From Streptomyces sp. NRRL F-6492 (GTDB lineage Bacteria; Actinomycetota; Actinomycetes; Streptomycetales; Streptomycetaceae), in contig NZ_LGEG01000280.1 of NCBI RefSeq assembly GCF_001280125.1, positions 1 through 25,069 on the forward strand: a stretch of DNA of 25,069 bases, written 5' to 3'. Position numbers and translations under genes: made by a program. Below, piece after piece: positions 7,724-14,113 of this stretch. Every line of letters starts with the position of its first letter. Positions within the stretch are counted from its first letter, which is position 1. The notes under the pieces are model-generated. The model did not search any database, had not been told where the DNA came from, and saw nothing but the letters and a program-made list of their open reading frames with translations.

Positions 7724-8503
7724 TCACGCTGCGGTGGGGATGTCCACCCCGAGCGCGGCGATCAGCTCGGGGAGGTCGTCCCACTCCCACACCCGCGCCC
7801 GTTCCCCGCTGTCGAGGGGGACGGGCGCGGCGCATGTCCGCCCACCCGAGCAGGTGACGCTCGGCGGCCCGTCGGGGGCACTGTGCAGGGTGAGCTCGCC
7901 CCCGCACCACGGGCAGGGTTCGGGCAGGGGAGTCTCGCGCCGGTCGAGGCCGAGGGCGCGCAGCACCCGGGCCTCGGCGATCCGGGCGGTACGCCTCGCT
8001 TCGTGCAGCAGGTACAGCGGCAGCACCTCGAACGGCGGGGCGCTCACGGCGCCGTCGAGCTCGTGCTCGGGGGCCGTGTCCTCATCGAGCACCCGCCCCT
8101 CGATCCACACGCACGCCCAGTGCAGCCCGTGCCGCCTGCTGCCCGCCGCACGGTGGCTGTCGGGCGCGCGGGGGTCGACGCACACCCACCCGCGCGGGTC
8201 GCCCTCCCCGGTGCGCTGGACAGCGGCGGCGAGGGTGTCGGCGAGATCGAAGATCAGCCGCTCGACTCCCCGCCCCGCATCAAGGGCGGCGAGGTTGAGA
8301 GGGGCGGGGTGTTCGCGCAGCACGAGCGGCGCCCGGTCCTCGACGAGCTGCTCGTCGTCGCCCTCGCGCATGGTGTGCGCGAGCTGCCTCGGCGGCCAGT
8401 GGTCCGCCGGCGGCGTCTCGATCGCGAGCAGCAGCGCCGCCCACTGCCCCCGGATCGTGCGCAGGGCGCGCACCGTCTCGTTCACAGCCTGTGCGTAACT
8501 CAT
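7724..8503 (-). CDS. Phage protein with C-terminal zinc ribbon
   Basis: 259-aa protein of unknown function, last gene of the early operon. The N-terminal ~190 residues are mostly helical (for example GVERLIFDLADTLAAAVQRT, 79-97, and PLYLLHEARRTARIAEARVLRALGL, 162-186). The C-terminus holds a four-cysteine zinc ribbon: CPWC (C197, C200), then C218 and C224, in a context seen in many actinobacterial phage and plasmid proteins. ATG 8503 is chosen because it overlaps the upstream stop as ATGA and has a run of G 5 nt before it. The frame is open to 8668 without support. Binding of nucleic acid through the ribbon is a guess. Confidence 0.7.
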   Translation of the reverse strand: MSYAQAVNETVRALRTIRGQWAALLLAIETPPADHWPPRQLAHTMREGDDEQLVEDRAPLVLREHPAPLNLAALDAGRGVERLIFDLADTLAAAVQRTGEGDPRGWVCVDPRAPDSHRAAGSRRHGLHWACVWIEGRVLDEDTAPEHELDGAVSAPPFEVLPLYLLHEARRTARIAEARVLRALGLDRRETPLPEPCPWCGGELTLHSAPDGPPSVTCSGGRTCAAPVPLDSGERARVWEWDDLPELIAALGVDIPTAA

Positions 8504-8844
8504 CGGTCCCCCTGTCCCGCCGCCGCGCGCAGCGCCTCGGCCTCGGCGGCGTACTGGTCGCGCTCGGCCTCGATCTCCCGCATCGCCTGCTCGGCCGCCT
8601 CGACGCGGTGACGCAGCTTGAGGGCCGCCGCCTGCTGCCCGCCCGCCGACCGGCGGAAGGCGTCGCACTCGGCGACCTCGGCCGCGGCCAGGTCGCGCAG
8701 TTGCCGCGCGTCGGCTCCGGTGAGAGCGCCTCGGTCGGCGCGGCCGAGCAGGACGAGCAGCGCCTCGCGCCGCTGGTCGCGGACCGCCTCGCGGGCGAGG
8801 GTCCGGCCGCGCCGCGAGCGGGTCCGGGTGTGGGTGGTGTTCAT
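8500..8844 (-). CDS. Small early protein with C-terminal coiled coil
   Basis: 114-aa hypothetical protein. A basic N-terminus (THTRTRSRRGRTL) is followed by a helical middle. Residues ~82-108 form a likely coiled coil (HRVEAAEQAMREIEAERDQY...). ATG 8844 overlaps the upstream TGA as ATGA and follows a GGAGAGA box. The upstream extension of the open frame to 9156 belongs to other genes and is ignored. It is coupled by ATGA to the next gene. No family recognised; the position in a five-link overlapping chain supports it as a real gene. Confidence 0.65.
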   Translation of the reverse strand: MNTTHTRTRSRRGRTLAREAVRDQRREALLVLLGRADRGALTGADARQLRDLAAAEVAECDAFRRSAGGQQAAALKLRHRVEAAEQAMREIEAERDQYAAEAEALRAAAGQGDR

Positions 8845-9029
8845 TCTTCGGTCTCTCCGTTCTCGGCTCGGCGGGTCGTCGAGCAGGTGGTGCAGGTGTT
8901 CGAGCAGGGGGTGCGGTCGAGGCGGCGCAGTTCGCGGTCGAGGCGGTCGTCGATCCGGACCGCGTAGGCCAGGGACGCGCCGAGCGCGAGGGCGAGCACG
9001 ACGGCGAGGCCGAACAGGGCCGGGCTCAT
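8841..9029 (-). CDS. Small single-pass membrane protein
   Basis: 62-aa protein with one N-terminal hydrophobic helix (residues ~4-24, ALFGLAVVLALALGASLAYAV). A charged cytoplasmic-looking stretch (RIDDRLDRELRRLDR) and a Cys/Thr-rich segment with C42, C46 and C49 follow. ATG 9029 follows GAAGAGAG and overlaps the upstream stop (ATGA); its own stop overlaps the next start. The gene is too short for routine calling, but the overlaps on both sides make it convincing. No function can be assigned. A membrane role such as exclusion or host-takeover is possible but unsupported. Confidence 0.6.
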   Translation of the reverse strand: MSPALFGLAVVLALALGASLAYAVRIDDRLDRELRRLDRTPCSNTCTTCSTTRRAENGETEE

Positions 9030-9316
9030 GGGGTTCTCTCTTCGTTCGTACGGGCACGGCCGAGCAGGCGGGCGAGGGAGCGCCGAGCGCGCGGGGCCTC
9101 CCGCGCGCGAGGCGCGACCGGTCGCGCGCCGTCGTGTTCGTGGTGTCGGTGAACACCGGCGTCCTGCGCGCGACCGAGGTCGTCGGTCACGTGCCATCCC
9201 TCGACGGCGAGGCGGTCGGCGAGCGAGGCGACGAGCAGGGTCGCGAGGTGTGGGTGCACGTCGATCTCGTCGGTCAGGTGCGCGGCGATCACGGCGCGGG
9301 CGGCGGGCGGGATCAT
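9026..9316 (-). CDS. Small hypothetical early protein
   Basis: 96-aa protein. The N-terminal half is helical and acidic (AARAVIAAHLTDEID...TLLVASLADRLAVEGWHVTDD). The middle is His-rich (VHRHHEHD) and the C-terminus strongly basic (PRAREAPRARRSLARLLGRARTNEE). ATG 9316 overlaps the upstream stop (ATGA), and its stop overlaps the ATG of the membrane-protein gene. No family recognised. The charge asymmetry could suit nucleic-acid binding, but this is not supported further. Confidence 0.6.
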   Translation of the reverse strand: MIPPAARAVIAAHLTDEIDVHPHLATLLVASLADRLAVEGWHVTDDLGRAQDAGVHRHHEHDGARPVAPRAREAPRARRSLARLLGRARTNEERTP

Positions 9317-10131
9317 CGGGCCTCGCCCCCGCCGCTGGTGTGCCGGGCACGGGCGTCTCGTCGAGGTGCCGGCGGTTGGCACATGATCCGGGCGAGGCGC
9401 ACCTGCTCGTCGTCGGTCGCCTCGGCGCCGAGCTCGGCGACCACGGCCTCGACGCGCGAGGGGTGGACGCCCGAGAGCGGTCGCCGACCCTTGCCCCGGT
9501 TGCGGAAGGACGAACGGCACTGCTCGTCGACGGCGGCGAGGCAGTAGGGGCACGGAACCGAGAGCGGGTCCGGGACGCCTTCGGCGACGAGCTGCTCGCG
9601 ACGGGCGCGGGACGGCCGGAAGCGGGCGAGCTCGGCGGCGGCGTGCGCGGGCATGTACCTGCGCGGCCCACTACCGACGCCGGACATCAGCGCGGCGAGA
9701 CGTTTCTGCCCGCCGTGGTCGATCTCGGCGCGGTACTGCGCCGGGGCGGTGTGCCCGGTCGCGACCGCCGCCCGGGTGCCGAGCAGCTCGGCCCGCCACG
9801 CCGCCGGGTCGTCCGGGTCCGCCGAGGGCACCGGGTCGGTGTGCCGGTTCATGAGCTCGGTCCGGTGCGGGCCCCAAGCGGCGAGCAGGTCGTGCGGCTC
9901 GATCGGCCGGTATTGCGAGGAACGGTCGCCGCCGCGCTGCTCGTAGTACCGGCGGGTCGCGCGGGCGGCGTCCCACCCGGTGGTGGGCATCGTGGCCGGG
10001 ACATCGGCGACGGCGGCCGTCCACTCCGAGATGGTGCGCGCGGCCTGCTGCGGGTCGGCGAGTGCACGGCGCACCCGCGAGTCGAGCGTTCCGGCGAACG
10101 CCAACAGGGCGGCGATCTGCTGCTCGTTCAT
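9313..10131 (-). CDS. Zinc-finger protein adjacent to replication-type gene
   Basis: 272-aa protein. The N-terminal ~70 residues are helical with the pattern QQIAALLAFAGTLDSRVRR...ARTISEWTAAVADV, and I have seen similar N-termini next to replication genes of actinobacterial phages and integrative elements. The C-terminal part has a zinc-binding motif PCPYC (C194, C197), C205, and a later GVHPSR (H223) of the actinobacterial zinc-finger type. ATG 10131 overlaps the upstream TGA as ATGA. It is coupled to the winged-helix gene, suggesting the pair acts together in phage DNA replication or its loading step. That role is inferred from neighbours, not from a catalytic motif. Confidence 0.65.
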   Translation of the reverse strand: MNEQQIAALLAFAGTLDSRVRRALADPQQAARTISEWTAAVADVPATMPTTGWDAARATRRYYEQRGGDRSSQYRPIEPHDLLAAWGPHRTELMNRHTDPVPSADPDDPAAWRAELLGTRAAVATGHTAPAQYRAEIDHGGQKRLAALMSGVGSGPRRYMPAHAAAELARFRPSRARREQLVAEGVPDPLSVPCPYCLAAVDEQCRSSFRNRGKGRRPLSGVHPSRVEAVVAELGAEATDDEQVRLARIMCQPPAPRRDARARHTSGGGEAR

Positions 10132-10943
10132 GGGGTGCTCTCCTTCGGGACGTTCAACAGGGCGAGTCCGGCGGCGAGGTTGTCGGCGTAGGCGGCGGTC
10201 GACGACGCCGGGCGGGGCGCCGGGGACGACGGCCGGTCGAGGTCGGACCAGACCTTGAGCCAGTAGCGGGCCGCTTTCGGGGCCTCGCCCGGGACGGTGC
10301 GGCGGGCGGCGAGGTCAACCAGGGCCTCGACGCCGTGCCGCTGCGTCAGCCGGTAGACGTCGCGCATCTCCCCGAGGCCGAGGGACCACCGGACGGTGAT
10401 CGAGGCCGCGGCGAGGGCGTCGTCGAGCGGGCGCAGTTCGGGAATCAGGGCGGCCGAGCTCGCGCGCGGCTGCTGCTGTTGTGGTGGTGAGTAGGTAGGT
10501 ACGTTCTGGGGGCCGCCCACCGGCCCCCCGGGGGCCGGTCCTCGGCCCTCCCCCGGGCCGGTGTCCGCTCCCCCCGGGGCCGATGTCCGGCCCTCCCCGG
10601 GGCCGCCCACCGGCCCCCCGGGGGCCGATTCCCGACCCGGGCTGAAATCCGGTCCGGGCCGGTCCTCGGCCCCCCGCTCGTCGAGGAGCGGCAGACGATA
10701 GACCGTCTCGCCCCCGGGCCCGGTCCGGCCGTCGACGACGGCGAGCTCGCCCGAGGCGAGCAGGGCGTCGACCGCCTGCCGGACGGTGGAACGGGCGGCC
10801 CGGGTCCGCTGTATGAGCGCGGCCGTACCGGCGTAGGCGACGCCGTCGGCGCCGGCGCGGTCAGCTATCGCGAGCAGGACCAGACGAGCGGCGCCTCGGG
10901 CGCGGGACCGGGTCCATACCCAATCCGTCGCGGCGAGGCTCAA
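10128..10943 (-). CDS. Winged-helix replication-initiator-like protein
   Basis: 271-aa protein. Residues ~18-85 form a winged helix-turn-helix (RLVLLAIADRAG...TAALIQRTRAARSTVRQAVDALLASGELAVVDGRTGPGGETVYRL), the pattern seen in phage replication initiators and helicase loaders. A Gly/Pro linker (~95-155) is encoded by a repeat-rich DNA block and followed by a poly-Gln patch. The C-terminal helical domain (~162-250) contains QRHGVEALVDLAARR and AARYWLKVWSDLDRP, as in actinophage replication proteins. The start is TTG 10943, preceded by AAGGAGAAGG. The frame has no better start, and the first residues are typical. It overlaps the upstream small gene by 83 nt in another frame. Confidence 0.65.
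   Translation of the reverse strand: MSLAATDWVWTRSRARGAARLVLLAIADRAGADGVAYAGTAALIQRTRAARSTVRQAVDALLASGELAVVDGRTGPGGETVYRLPLLDERGAEDRPGPDFSPGRESAPGGPVGGPGEGRTSAPGGADTGPGEGRGPAPGGPVGGPQNVPTYSPPQQQQPRASSAALIPELRPLDDALAAASITVRWSLGLGEMRDVYRLTQRHGVEALVDLAARRTVPGEAPKAARYWLKVWSDLDRPSSPAPRPASSTAAYADNLAAGLALLNVPKESTP
10509..10627. repeat. 29-bp direct repeats inside the replication-type gene
   Basis: An identical 29-bp GC-only segment occurs at 10509-10537 and 10599-10627, exactly 90 bp apart, with further shorter echoes (CCCCGGGGCCGATGTCC-like) between. The 90-bp offset is a multiple of three, so both copies encode the same PGGPVGGP peptide in the linker. It may be only a low-complexity linker. Origin repeats inside an initiator gene are known in lambdoid phages, so a role in replication cannot be excluded. 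Confidence 0.7.
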
Positions 10944-11103
10944 CGGACCTTCTCCTTACGGGATTCGGGTCGCCGGGCGGTTCGGGTCGCCCGGCGAGGG
11001 CGGCGGGGGTGTGCAGGGAGCAGCGGTGGCCGACGACGTAGCGGCGAGCGCCGACGGCGCGGCAGTAGGTGCGCGCGGTCCCGTCCCAGAAATCGCAGAT
11101 CAC
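10861..11103 (-). CDS. Small Cys-containing protein downstream of methyltransferase
   Basis: 80-aa protein starting ICDFWDGTARTYCRAVGARRYVVGHRCSLHTPAALAGRPEPP. The Cys/His pattern (C3, C14, C28, H30) followed by the HTPAALAGRPEP segment is familiar from small actinobacterial proteins of unknown function. GTG 11103 overlaps the TGA of the methyltransferase gene as GTGA. The C-terminal ~28 residues overlap the start of the replication-type gene in another frame, an unusually long 83-nt overlap. The tail is basic and may be under little constraint. A small zinc-binding protein is likely. Confidence 0.55.
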   Translation of the reverse strand: MICDFWDGTARTYCRAVGARRYVVGHRCSLHTPAALAGRPEPPGDPNPVRRRSVEPRRDGLGMDPVPRPRRRSSGPARDS

Positions 11104-12323
11104 GTGTCGCCCTGGTCGAGGCGGTGGAGCAGCAGCCGCAGGGCCGCCGCCGCCTGTTGCGGAACGACGCCGTTCCCCAGCGCGCGGAGCTGAGCGGAGC
11201 GGGACAGGCCGGCGACGCCGGTCACGTGGTGCTCGGGCACTCCCATGAGCCACTCGACGAACCGAGGACTCAGTCGGCCTCGATCGTCAGTTGGCCGGGG
11301 AGCGGGGCGGGTGAGCCGCTCCCAGCGGTGGACGGCTGCGCCGTAGCTTCCCCAGTCAACGCGCGGGGCGTCGGCGTCAGCCGTGCCGCCGTGCTCGACA
11401 GGGTCAGGCTCCCGTCGCCGTACCTCTGGTTCGGGCTCCCTTTCCGCCCGTCGCTCGCCCTGGGCGTCGGGAGCAACATCGCCGCATCGGTCAAGGTCTC
11501 CCCGTACCCGCTGCTGTACGGCGTGCTGTCCGTCCGCCGGTTCCTCGTCCCCCGCGAGTCGGCCACGACGGGTGTCGGTAGCAGGTGCTCGACCTCGTCG
11601 GCGAGAGTCGGACCGTGCCCGCCGCGCTTGCGCTTCGTCGGGTGCTGCGACCCGCCGTTCACCGCGAGCTGCGCGGTCGGGGTCTTGAGCAACGCGACCA
11701 CCGTCGGCAACTGGCCCATCTGACCCCCACCCTTGTAGTCCCGTGCCGCGGGTGTCGGCAGGCCACGCGAGGACGAACACCCGCTCTCTTTGGTGGGGAG
11801 CGCCGATCTCCGACGCGCGTACGCACGCCCAAGTCGCATCGAACCCGATGCCGGCCAGGTCGCCGAGTACGGCGCCGAGTGCTCGCAGAGCAGGCTTACC
11901 GCCTCCGTCTCCCAGGCACCACGGGCACGGTTCCACGTGGCTACCGGCCGCCGTCGAGAGGAGCCCACGGACATTTTCGATCACCACCAATCGGGGGCGC
12001 AGGAATTGGATCGCCCGAGCCACATGGACCCAGAGGCCCGAGCGGGTGTCCTCGGACATGCCGCGCCGCTTTCCGGCGAGGCTCACGTCTTGGCAAGGGA
12101 ACCCGGCGGTCAGAACGTCGATGGGTTCGACCTCGGAGAAGTCGGCAGTGGTCAGATCCCCGAGGTTCGGCACCCCGGGCCAGTGGTGGGCGAGGATGCT
12201 CGCCGCGCCCGGGTCGACCTCGCAGTGCCAGGCGACAGAGCCGCCGAGCACCGTTTGCACACCTAGGTCGAGACCGCCATACCCCGAGCACAGACTGCCG
12301 ATCCGGGGACCGGCCGCCGTCAC
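11100..12323 (-). CDS. DNA cytosine-5 methyltransferase, middle region appears frame-shifted
   Basis: 407-aa C5-cytosine methyltransferase: it flips out a target cytosine and methylates C5 using AdoMet. Visible motifs are I (GSLCSGYGGLDLGV, 9-22), IV (GFPCQDVSLAG, catalytic C77), VI (VVIENVRGLL, 113-122), VIII (HQRERVFVLA, 177-186) and X (ALGNGVVPQQAAAAL near the C-terminus). GTG 12323 overlaps the preceding stop (GTGA). Between ~11,765 and ~11,355 the annotated frame turns into Arg/Asp-rich sequence with poor G/C at third positions. The neighbouring minus-strand frame there carries recognisable family sequence (LPTPAARDYKGGG, LLPTPVVADSRGTRN, LLPTPRASDGRKGSPNQR) with high third-position G/C. 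The reading appears to leave the frame by one base and return by one base, which would scramble the target-recognition region. It may be inactive, altered in specificity, or contain two sequencing indels. It could act in prophage self-protection. Confidence 0.8.
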   Translation of the reverse strand: MTAAGPRIGSLCSGYGGLDLGVQTVLGGSVAWHCEVDPGAASILAHHWPGVPNLGDLTTADFSEVEPIDVLTAGFPCQDVSLAGKRRGMSEDTRSGLWVHVARAIQFLRPRLVVIENVRGLLSTAAGSHVEPCPWCLGDGGGKPALRALGAVLGDLAGIGFDATWACVRASEIGAPHQRERVFVLAWPADTRGTGLQGWGSDGPVADGGRVAQDPDRAARGERRVAAPDEAQARRARSDSRRRGRAPATDTRRGRLAGDEEPADGQHAVQQRVRGDLDRCGDVAPDAQGERRAEREPEPEVRRREPDPVEHGGTADADAPRVDWGSYGAAVHRWERLTRPAPRPTDDRGRLSPRFVEWLMGVPEHHVTGVAGLSRSAQLRALGNGVVPQQAAAALRLLLHRLDQGDT

Positions 12324-12601
12324 TTCTTCGGGCCCACGTACCGGGCGTAAACCCGGTGCTCGACCCGTCCCTGCTCGACGACCGACCGCGCCACGGCCTC
12401 GAACTCGCCGGCGGGGTACGCGGACAGTCGGCCGGTGCGGATGGCCTGTGCGGCGGACGATGCCCGCGCGATCGAGGCAGGCCGCTGCACGATCCCCCAC
12501 TCGTCTGGGTTGTCGATCAGCTCCATCGCGATCAACGCGTGCTTGGTGTTCCGGCTGCGGGGCGGCGGCCCCGAAAACTCAACGCTCACAAGATCCCCCA
12601 T
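12320..12601 (-). CDS. Small hypothetical protein, first gene of the early operon
   Basis: 93-aa protein (ELIDNPDEWGIVQRPASIARASSAAQAIRTGRLSAYPAGEFEAVARSV...VYARYVGPKK), a compact mixed alpha/beta sequence that I do not recognise. It is the first gene downstream of the repressor-controlled promoter and overlaps the methyltransferase start by GTGA. ATG 12601 has no clear ribosome-binding site. An internal GTG five codons on (12589) follows GGGGGA and could be the true start. Being first in the early operon suggests expression soon after induction. Confidence 0.6.
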   Translation of the reverse strand: MGDLVSVEFSGPPPRSRNTKHALIAMELIDNPDEWGIVQRPASIARASSAAQAIRTGRLSAYPAGEFEAVARSVVEQGRVEHRVYARYVGPKK

Positions 12602-12602
12602 G

Positions 12603-12780
12603 TGTTGCTGAACACGAACAGCCGGGGCAACGAGCAGCCGTTATGGGCCGTTCGTCTGTTGCTGTTCTCGAACAAGAACAACGTAGGCAGGAGGGAAACC
12701 GCACGTCAACGGACTTCCGGACTGGGCAGTTCGGGGCAGTGGCTGCTTAGATGTGCCTGTTCGCGTTCTGCGACAAGAAC
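12603..12780. promoter_or_regulatory. Three related operators between divergent early gene and repressor
   Basis: Three sites share a TGTTC-xx-GTTC core. Site A (12603-12621, minus strand) and site C (12757-12775, plus strand) match at 16 of 19 positions in opposite orientation. Sites B (12664-12679) and C (12765-12780) share the dyad GTTCT-N6-AGAAC. B overlaps the -10/start of the leftward promoter. C abuts the GGAG ribosome-binding site of the XRE-like gene, and A precedes the ATG of the 93-aa gene. This is the layout of a temperate-phage immunity region, probably bound by the neighbouring XRE-like protein. Confidence 0.7.
12680..12709 (-). promoter_or_regulatory. Early leftward promoter
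   Basis: On the minus strand -35 TTGACG (12704-12709) and -10 TACGTT (12680-12685) are spaced 18 nt, a good match to the housekeeping consensus. Operator B lies directly at and after the -10. It would drive the overlapped early gene chain down to 7724. Confidence 0.6.
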
Positions 12781-12794
12781 GGAGATGAGAACCC

Positions 12795-13229
12795 GTGTCC
12801 CCCATAGGCGGCGAGAGCTCGACGCCCTTCACCGACATGGTTCGCGAGGCGCTCGCCCTCAAGGGCGCCACTCTGCGAAGCGTGGCCGAGCGGGCCGTCG
12901 ACCCCGAGACGGGCAAGAAGCTCCAACACACCACCCTCGCGAAGATCGTCAACGGCGAGGGCTACCGACATGACAAATGGATCGTCGGCGCCGTCGCGGC
13001 GGCGACCGGGCGCGAGCCGTCCGAGGTGCGCCGAGCGGCGGCGGCCGAGTGGGTCGGTCTGACGGCCGACGACATCCTCGGTGCATCAACTCCCGAGGTG
13101 TCCGTCGTCGTTGCGTACAAGCCCGGAACACGTCCCGAGGAACTGACGTTGGTTAAAGAAGCCCTCAAGAAACTTGATCTTGAAGACGCAACTATCAGGG
13201 TGCTTGGGGAGTCAGATCAGGAGCCGTAA
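12795..13229 (+). CDS. XRE-like phage repressor/immunity regulator
   Basis: 144-aa protein with an N-terminal helix-turn-helix of the lambda-repressor/XRE type (~13-85: FTDMVREALALKGATLRSVAERAVD...TTLAKIVNGEG...WIVGAVAAATGREPSEVRRAAA). A C-terminal region (~100-140) has a strand-helix-strand pattern that may serve dimerisation. No serine-lysine protease motif of LexA/CI type is visible, so RecA-driven self-cleavage is not supported. GTG 12795 follows GGAG at 12781-12784. It is divergent from the early operon with three operators between them, which supports a role as lysogeny repressor. It is the best candidate for controlling the whole leftward operon. Confidence 0.75.
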   Translation: MSPIGGESSTPFTDMVREALALKGATLRSVAERAVDPETGKKLQHTTLAKIVNGEGYRHDKWIVGAVAAATGREPSEVRRAAAAEWVGLTADDILGASTPEVSVVVAYKPGTRPEELTLVKEALKKLDLEDATIRVLGESDQEP

Positions 13230-13262
13230 GCAGGTGACCTGCGGTGATGGTCGCGCTACTGT
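13230..13262 (+). promoter_or_regulatory. Dyad-overlapped candidate promoter for the 80-aa gene
   Basis: A perfect 13-bp dyad (GCAGGTGACCTGC, 13230-13242) overlaps a -35-like GTGACC (13234-13239), with a -10-like TACTGT 17 nt downstream (13257-13262). A related sequence, TGACCTGCGGTnnnGGTC, recurs at 13753-13770 near the attachment site (15 of 18 matches to 13235-13252). The pair could be binding sites for a recombination or regulatory protein. Confidence 0.4.
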
Positions 13263-13285
13263 GGAACGGCCTTTGACTCGGGCAT

Positions 13286-13528
13286 ATGTTCGAGCGAGGC
13301 ACTCGGCTATGCCACGAGGGGGGCATCTTGTACCGCGTCCGCCGTACCCGACTCGACGACACCGCACCAGCAGCAGGCCGCGCCACAGCCGACCGGCGCG
13401 ACATCCTGCTCGACGATCGACACATCACCAACACGGGCGCCATAGCCCTTGAGGCTGTCCTGAACGCCCTGCCCCCCACCGCCGGCGGCCAGGACAGAGC
13501 CGAAGACGACGCGTGTCCCAACGCCTGA
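13286..13528 (+). CDS. Small hypothetical protein near prophage end
   Basis: 80-aa open frame (MFERGTRLCHEGGILYRVRR...RDILLDDRHITNTGAIALEAVLNALPPTAGGQ). Codon third positions are mostly G or C, which supports coding. There is no clear ribosome-binding site before ATG 13286, but a candidate promoter lies at 13230-13262 and a strong hairpin terminator follows at 13547-13590. It lies where excisionase or integrase genes are often found, yet it shows no MerR-like HTH or recombinase residues. I cannot assign a function. Confidence 0.45.
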   Translation: MFERGTRLCHEGGILYRVRRTRLDDTAPAAGRATADRRDILLDDRHITNTGAIALEAVLNALPPTAGGQDRAEDDACPNA

Positions 13529-13546
13529 GCGGGCGGTGCGCGAGTA

Positions 13547-13590
13547 GCAGAAGGGGGCCGCACGGCGTTGACCGTGCGGCCCCCTTCTGC
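13547..13590. terminator. 19-bp perfect hairpin terminator
   Basis: A perfect 19-bp stem (13547-13565 with 13572-13590) and a 6-nt loop lie 18 bp after the stop of the 80-aa gene. Long GC-rich hairpins without a T-tract are common factor-independent terminators in Streptomyces. It works in either direction and may insulate the prophage end from the flanking chromosome. Confidence 0.8.
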
Positions 13591-13815
13591 GTGTCGGAGG
13601 ACGGGTGTACGGTTTGACCTACGGCCCGAGCGAGGCAAGTTCTCGCAGGTCAGGACACCTCTACTGCGTGCCCAATGCGTGCCCAATGCGTGCCCGAACG
13701 GCTCCGAACCGGTCGTCAGGAACTGGCACGGGGTAGCAGGTCGACAGGCTTCTGACCTGCGGTTTCGGTCACAGGGCAGCACCCGACGGAAGTATCTGAC
13801 AGGACCTTTCTGGGG
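13591..13815. repeat. Non-coding prophage arm with three tandem 11-bp repeats
   Basis: This 225-bp stretch between the terminator and the tRNA remnant shows no convincing gene. At 13665-13697 an 11-bp unit (TGCGTGCCCAA) occurs three times head to tail, the third copy ending in G instead of AA. An 11-bp period is close to one helical turn. An inverted pair (GCAGGTC 13737-13743 / GACCTGC 13754-13760) follows. Its position next to the attachment core suggests integrase or excisionase arm-binding sites. The minus-strand open frame through here reads antisense tRNA sequence and is not a gene. Confidence 0.55.
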
Positions 13816-13858
13816 CTCGTAATGCGTAGGTCTCGGGTTCGAATCCCGAAGGCGGCTC
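13816..13858 (+). other. Prophage attachment site: 3' half of tRNA-Thr(CGU)
   Basis: The sequence begins in a 7-nt anticodon loop (CTCGTAA, anticodon CGT). It continues with the 3' strand of the anticodon stem, the variable loop, a T-arm (stem 13833-13837 / 13845-13849, loop TTCGAAT) and the 3' acceptor strand AGGCGGC (13850-13856). The 5' half (acceptor GCCGCCT, D-arm, 5' anticodon stem) is absent; upstream sequence is unrelated. A tRNA cut inside the anticodon loop and followed by its own terminator is the classic signature of an att site used by a tyrosine integrase. The intact tRNA should lie at the other prophage end, outside the window. Confidence 0.85.
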
Positions 13859-13864
13859 GGAATT

Positions 13865-13900
13865 ACCCCAGGACTCACTCGCCGTGACCTGGGGTTTTTT
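13865..13900 (+). terminator. Terminator of the tRNA-Thr locus
   Basis: An 8-bp stem (13865-13872 with 13888-13895), 15-nt loop and six T (13895-13900) form a classic factor-independent terminator 6 nt after the tRNA 3' end. The same structure with compensated base pairs recurs at 15597-15630. Confidence 0.85.
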
Positions 13901-14113
13901 CATGCCTTCTTCCTGGGTGGGCGTGCGGTGGCCGGGATGCGGAAGCCCGTGCGTGAGTGATGTGTGAGCAGCGGGATCGGCTTCCTGAGGCCGCGATGTG
14001 CGGGGCGGTGCCGAACCGGCCGCCTGAGGCGGAGCGAACGTCTCGCAGCTCGGCACCGGTACCGCCTGTTCGCTCACCGTCCGGGGAGCGAACAGAACCC
14101 GCTGAAGCACCAC

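Noticed and set aside
13230..13815. Integrase or excisionase gene next to the attachment site
   Set aside because: No frame shows the R-H-R-Y tyrosine recombinase residues, a serine recombinase domain or an excisionase HTH; the 80-aa gene has none of these.
13816..13858. Complete functional tRNA gene
   Set aside because: The 5' acceptor strand, D-arm and 5' anticodon stem are missing; the upstream sequence does not pair.
13195..13878. 227-codon minus-strand open frame with an RDSNPRPTHYEP-like segment
   Set aside because: That peptide is what antisense tRNA T-arm sequence encodes; the frame crosses the tRNA-Thr remnant and a terminator hairpin.
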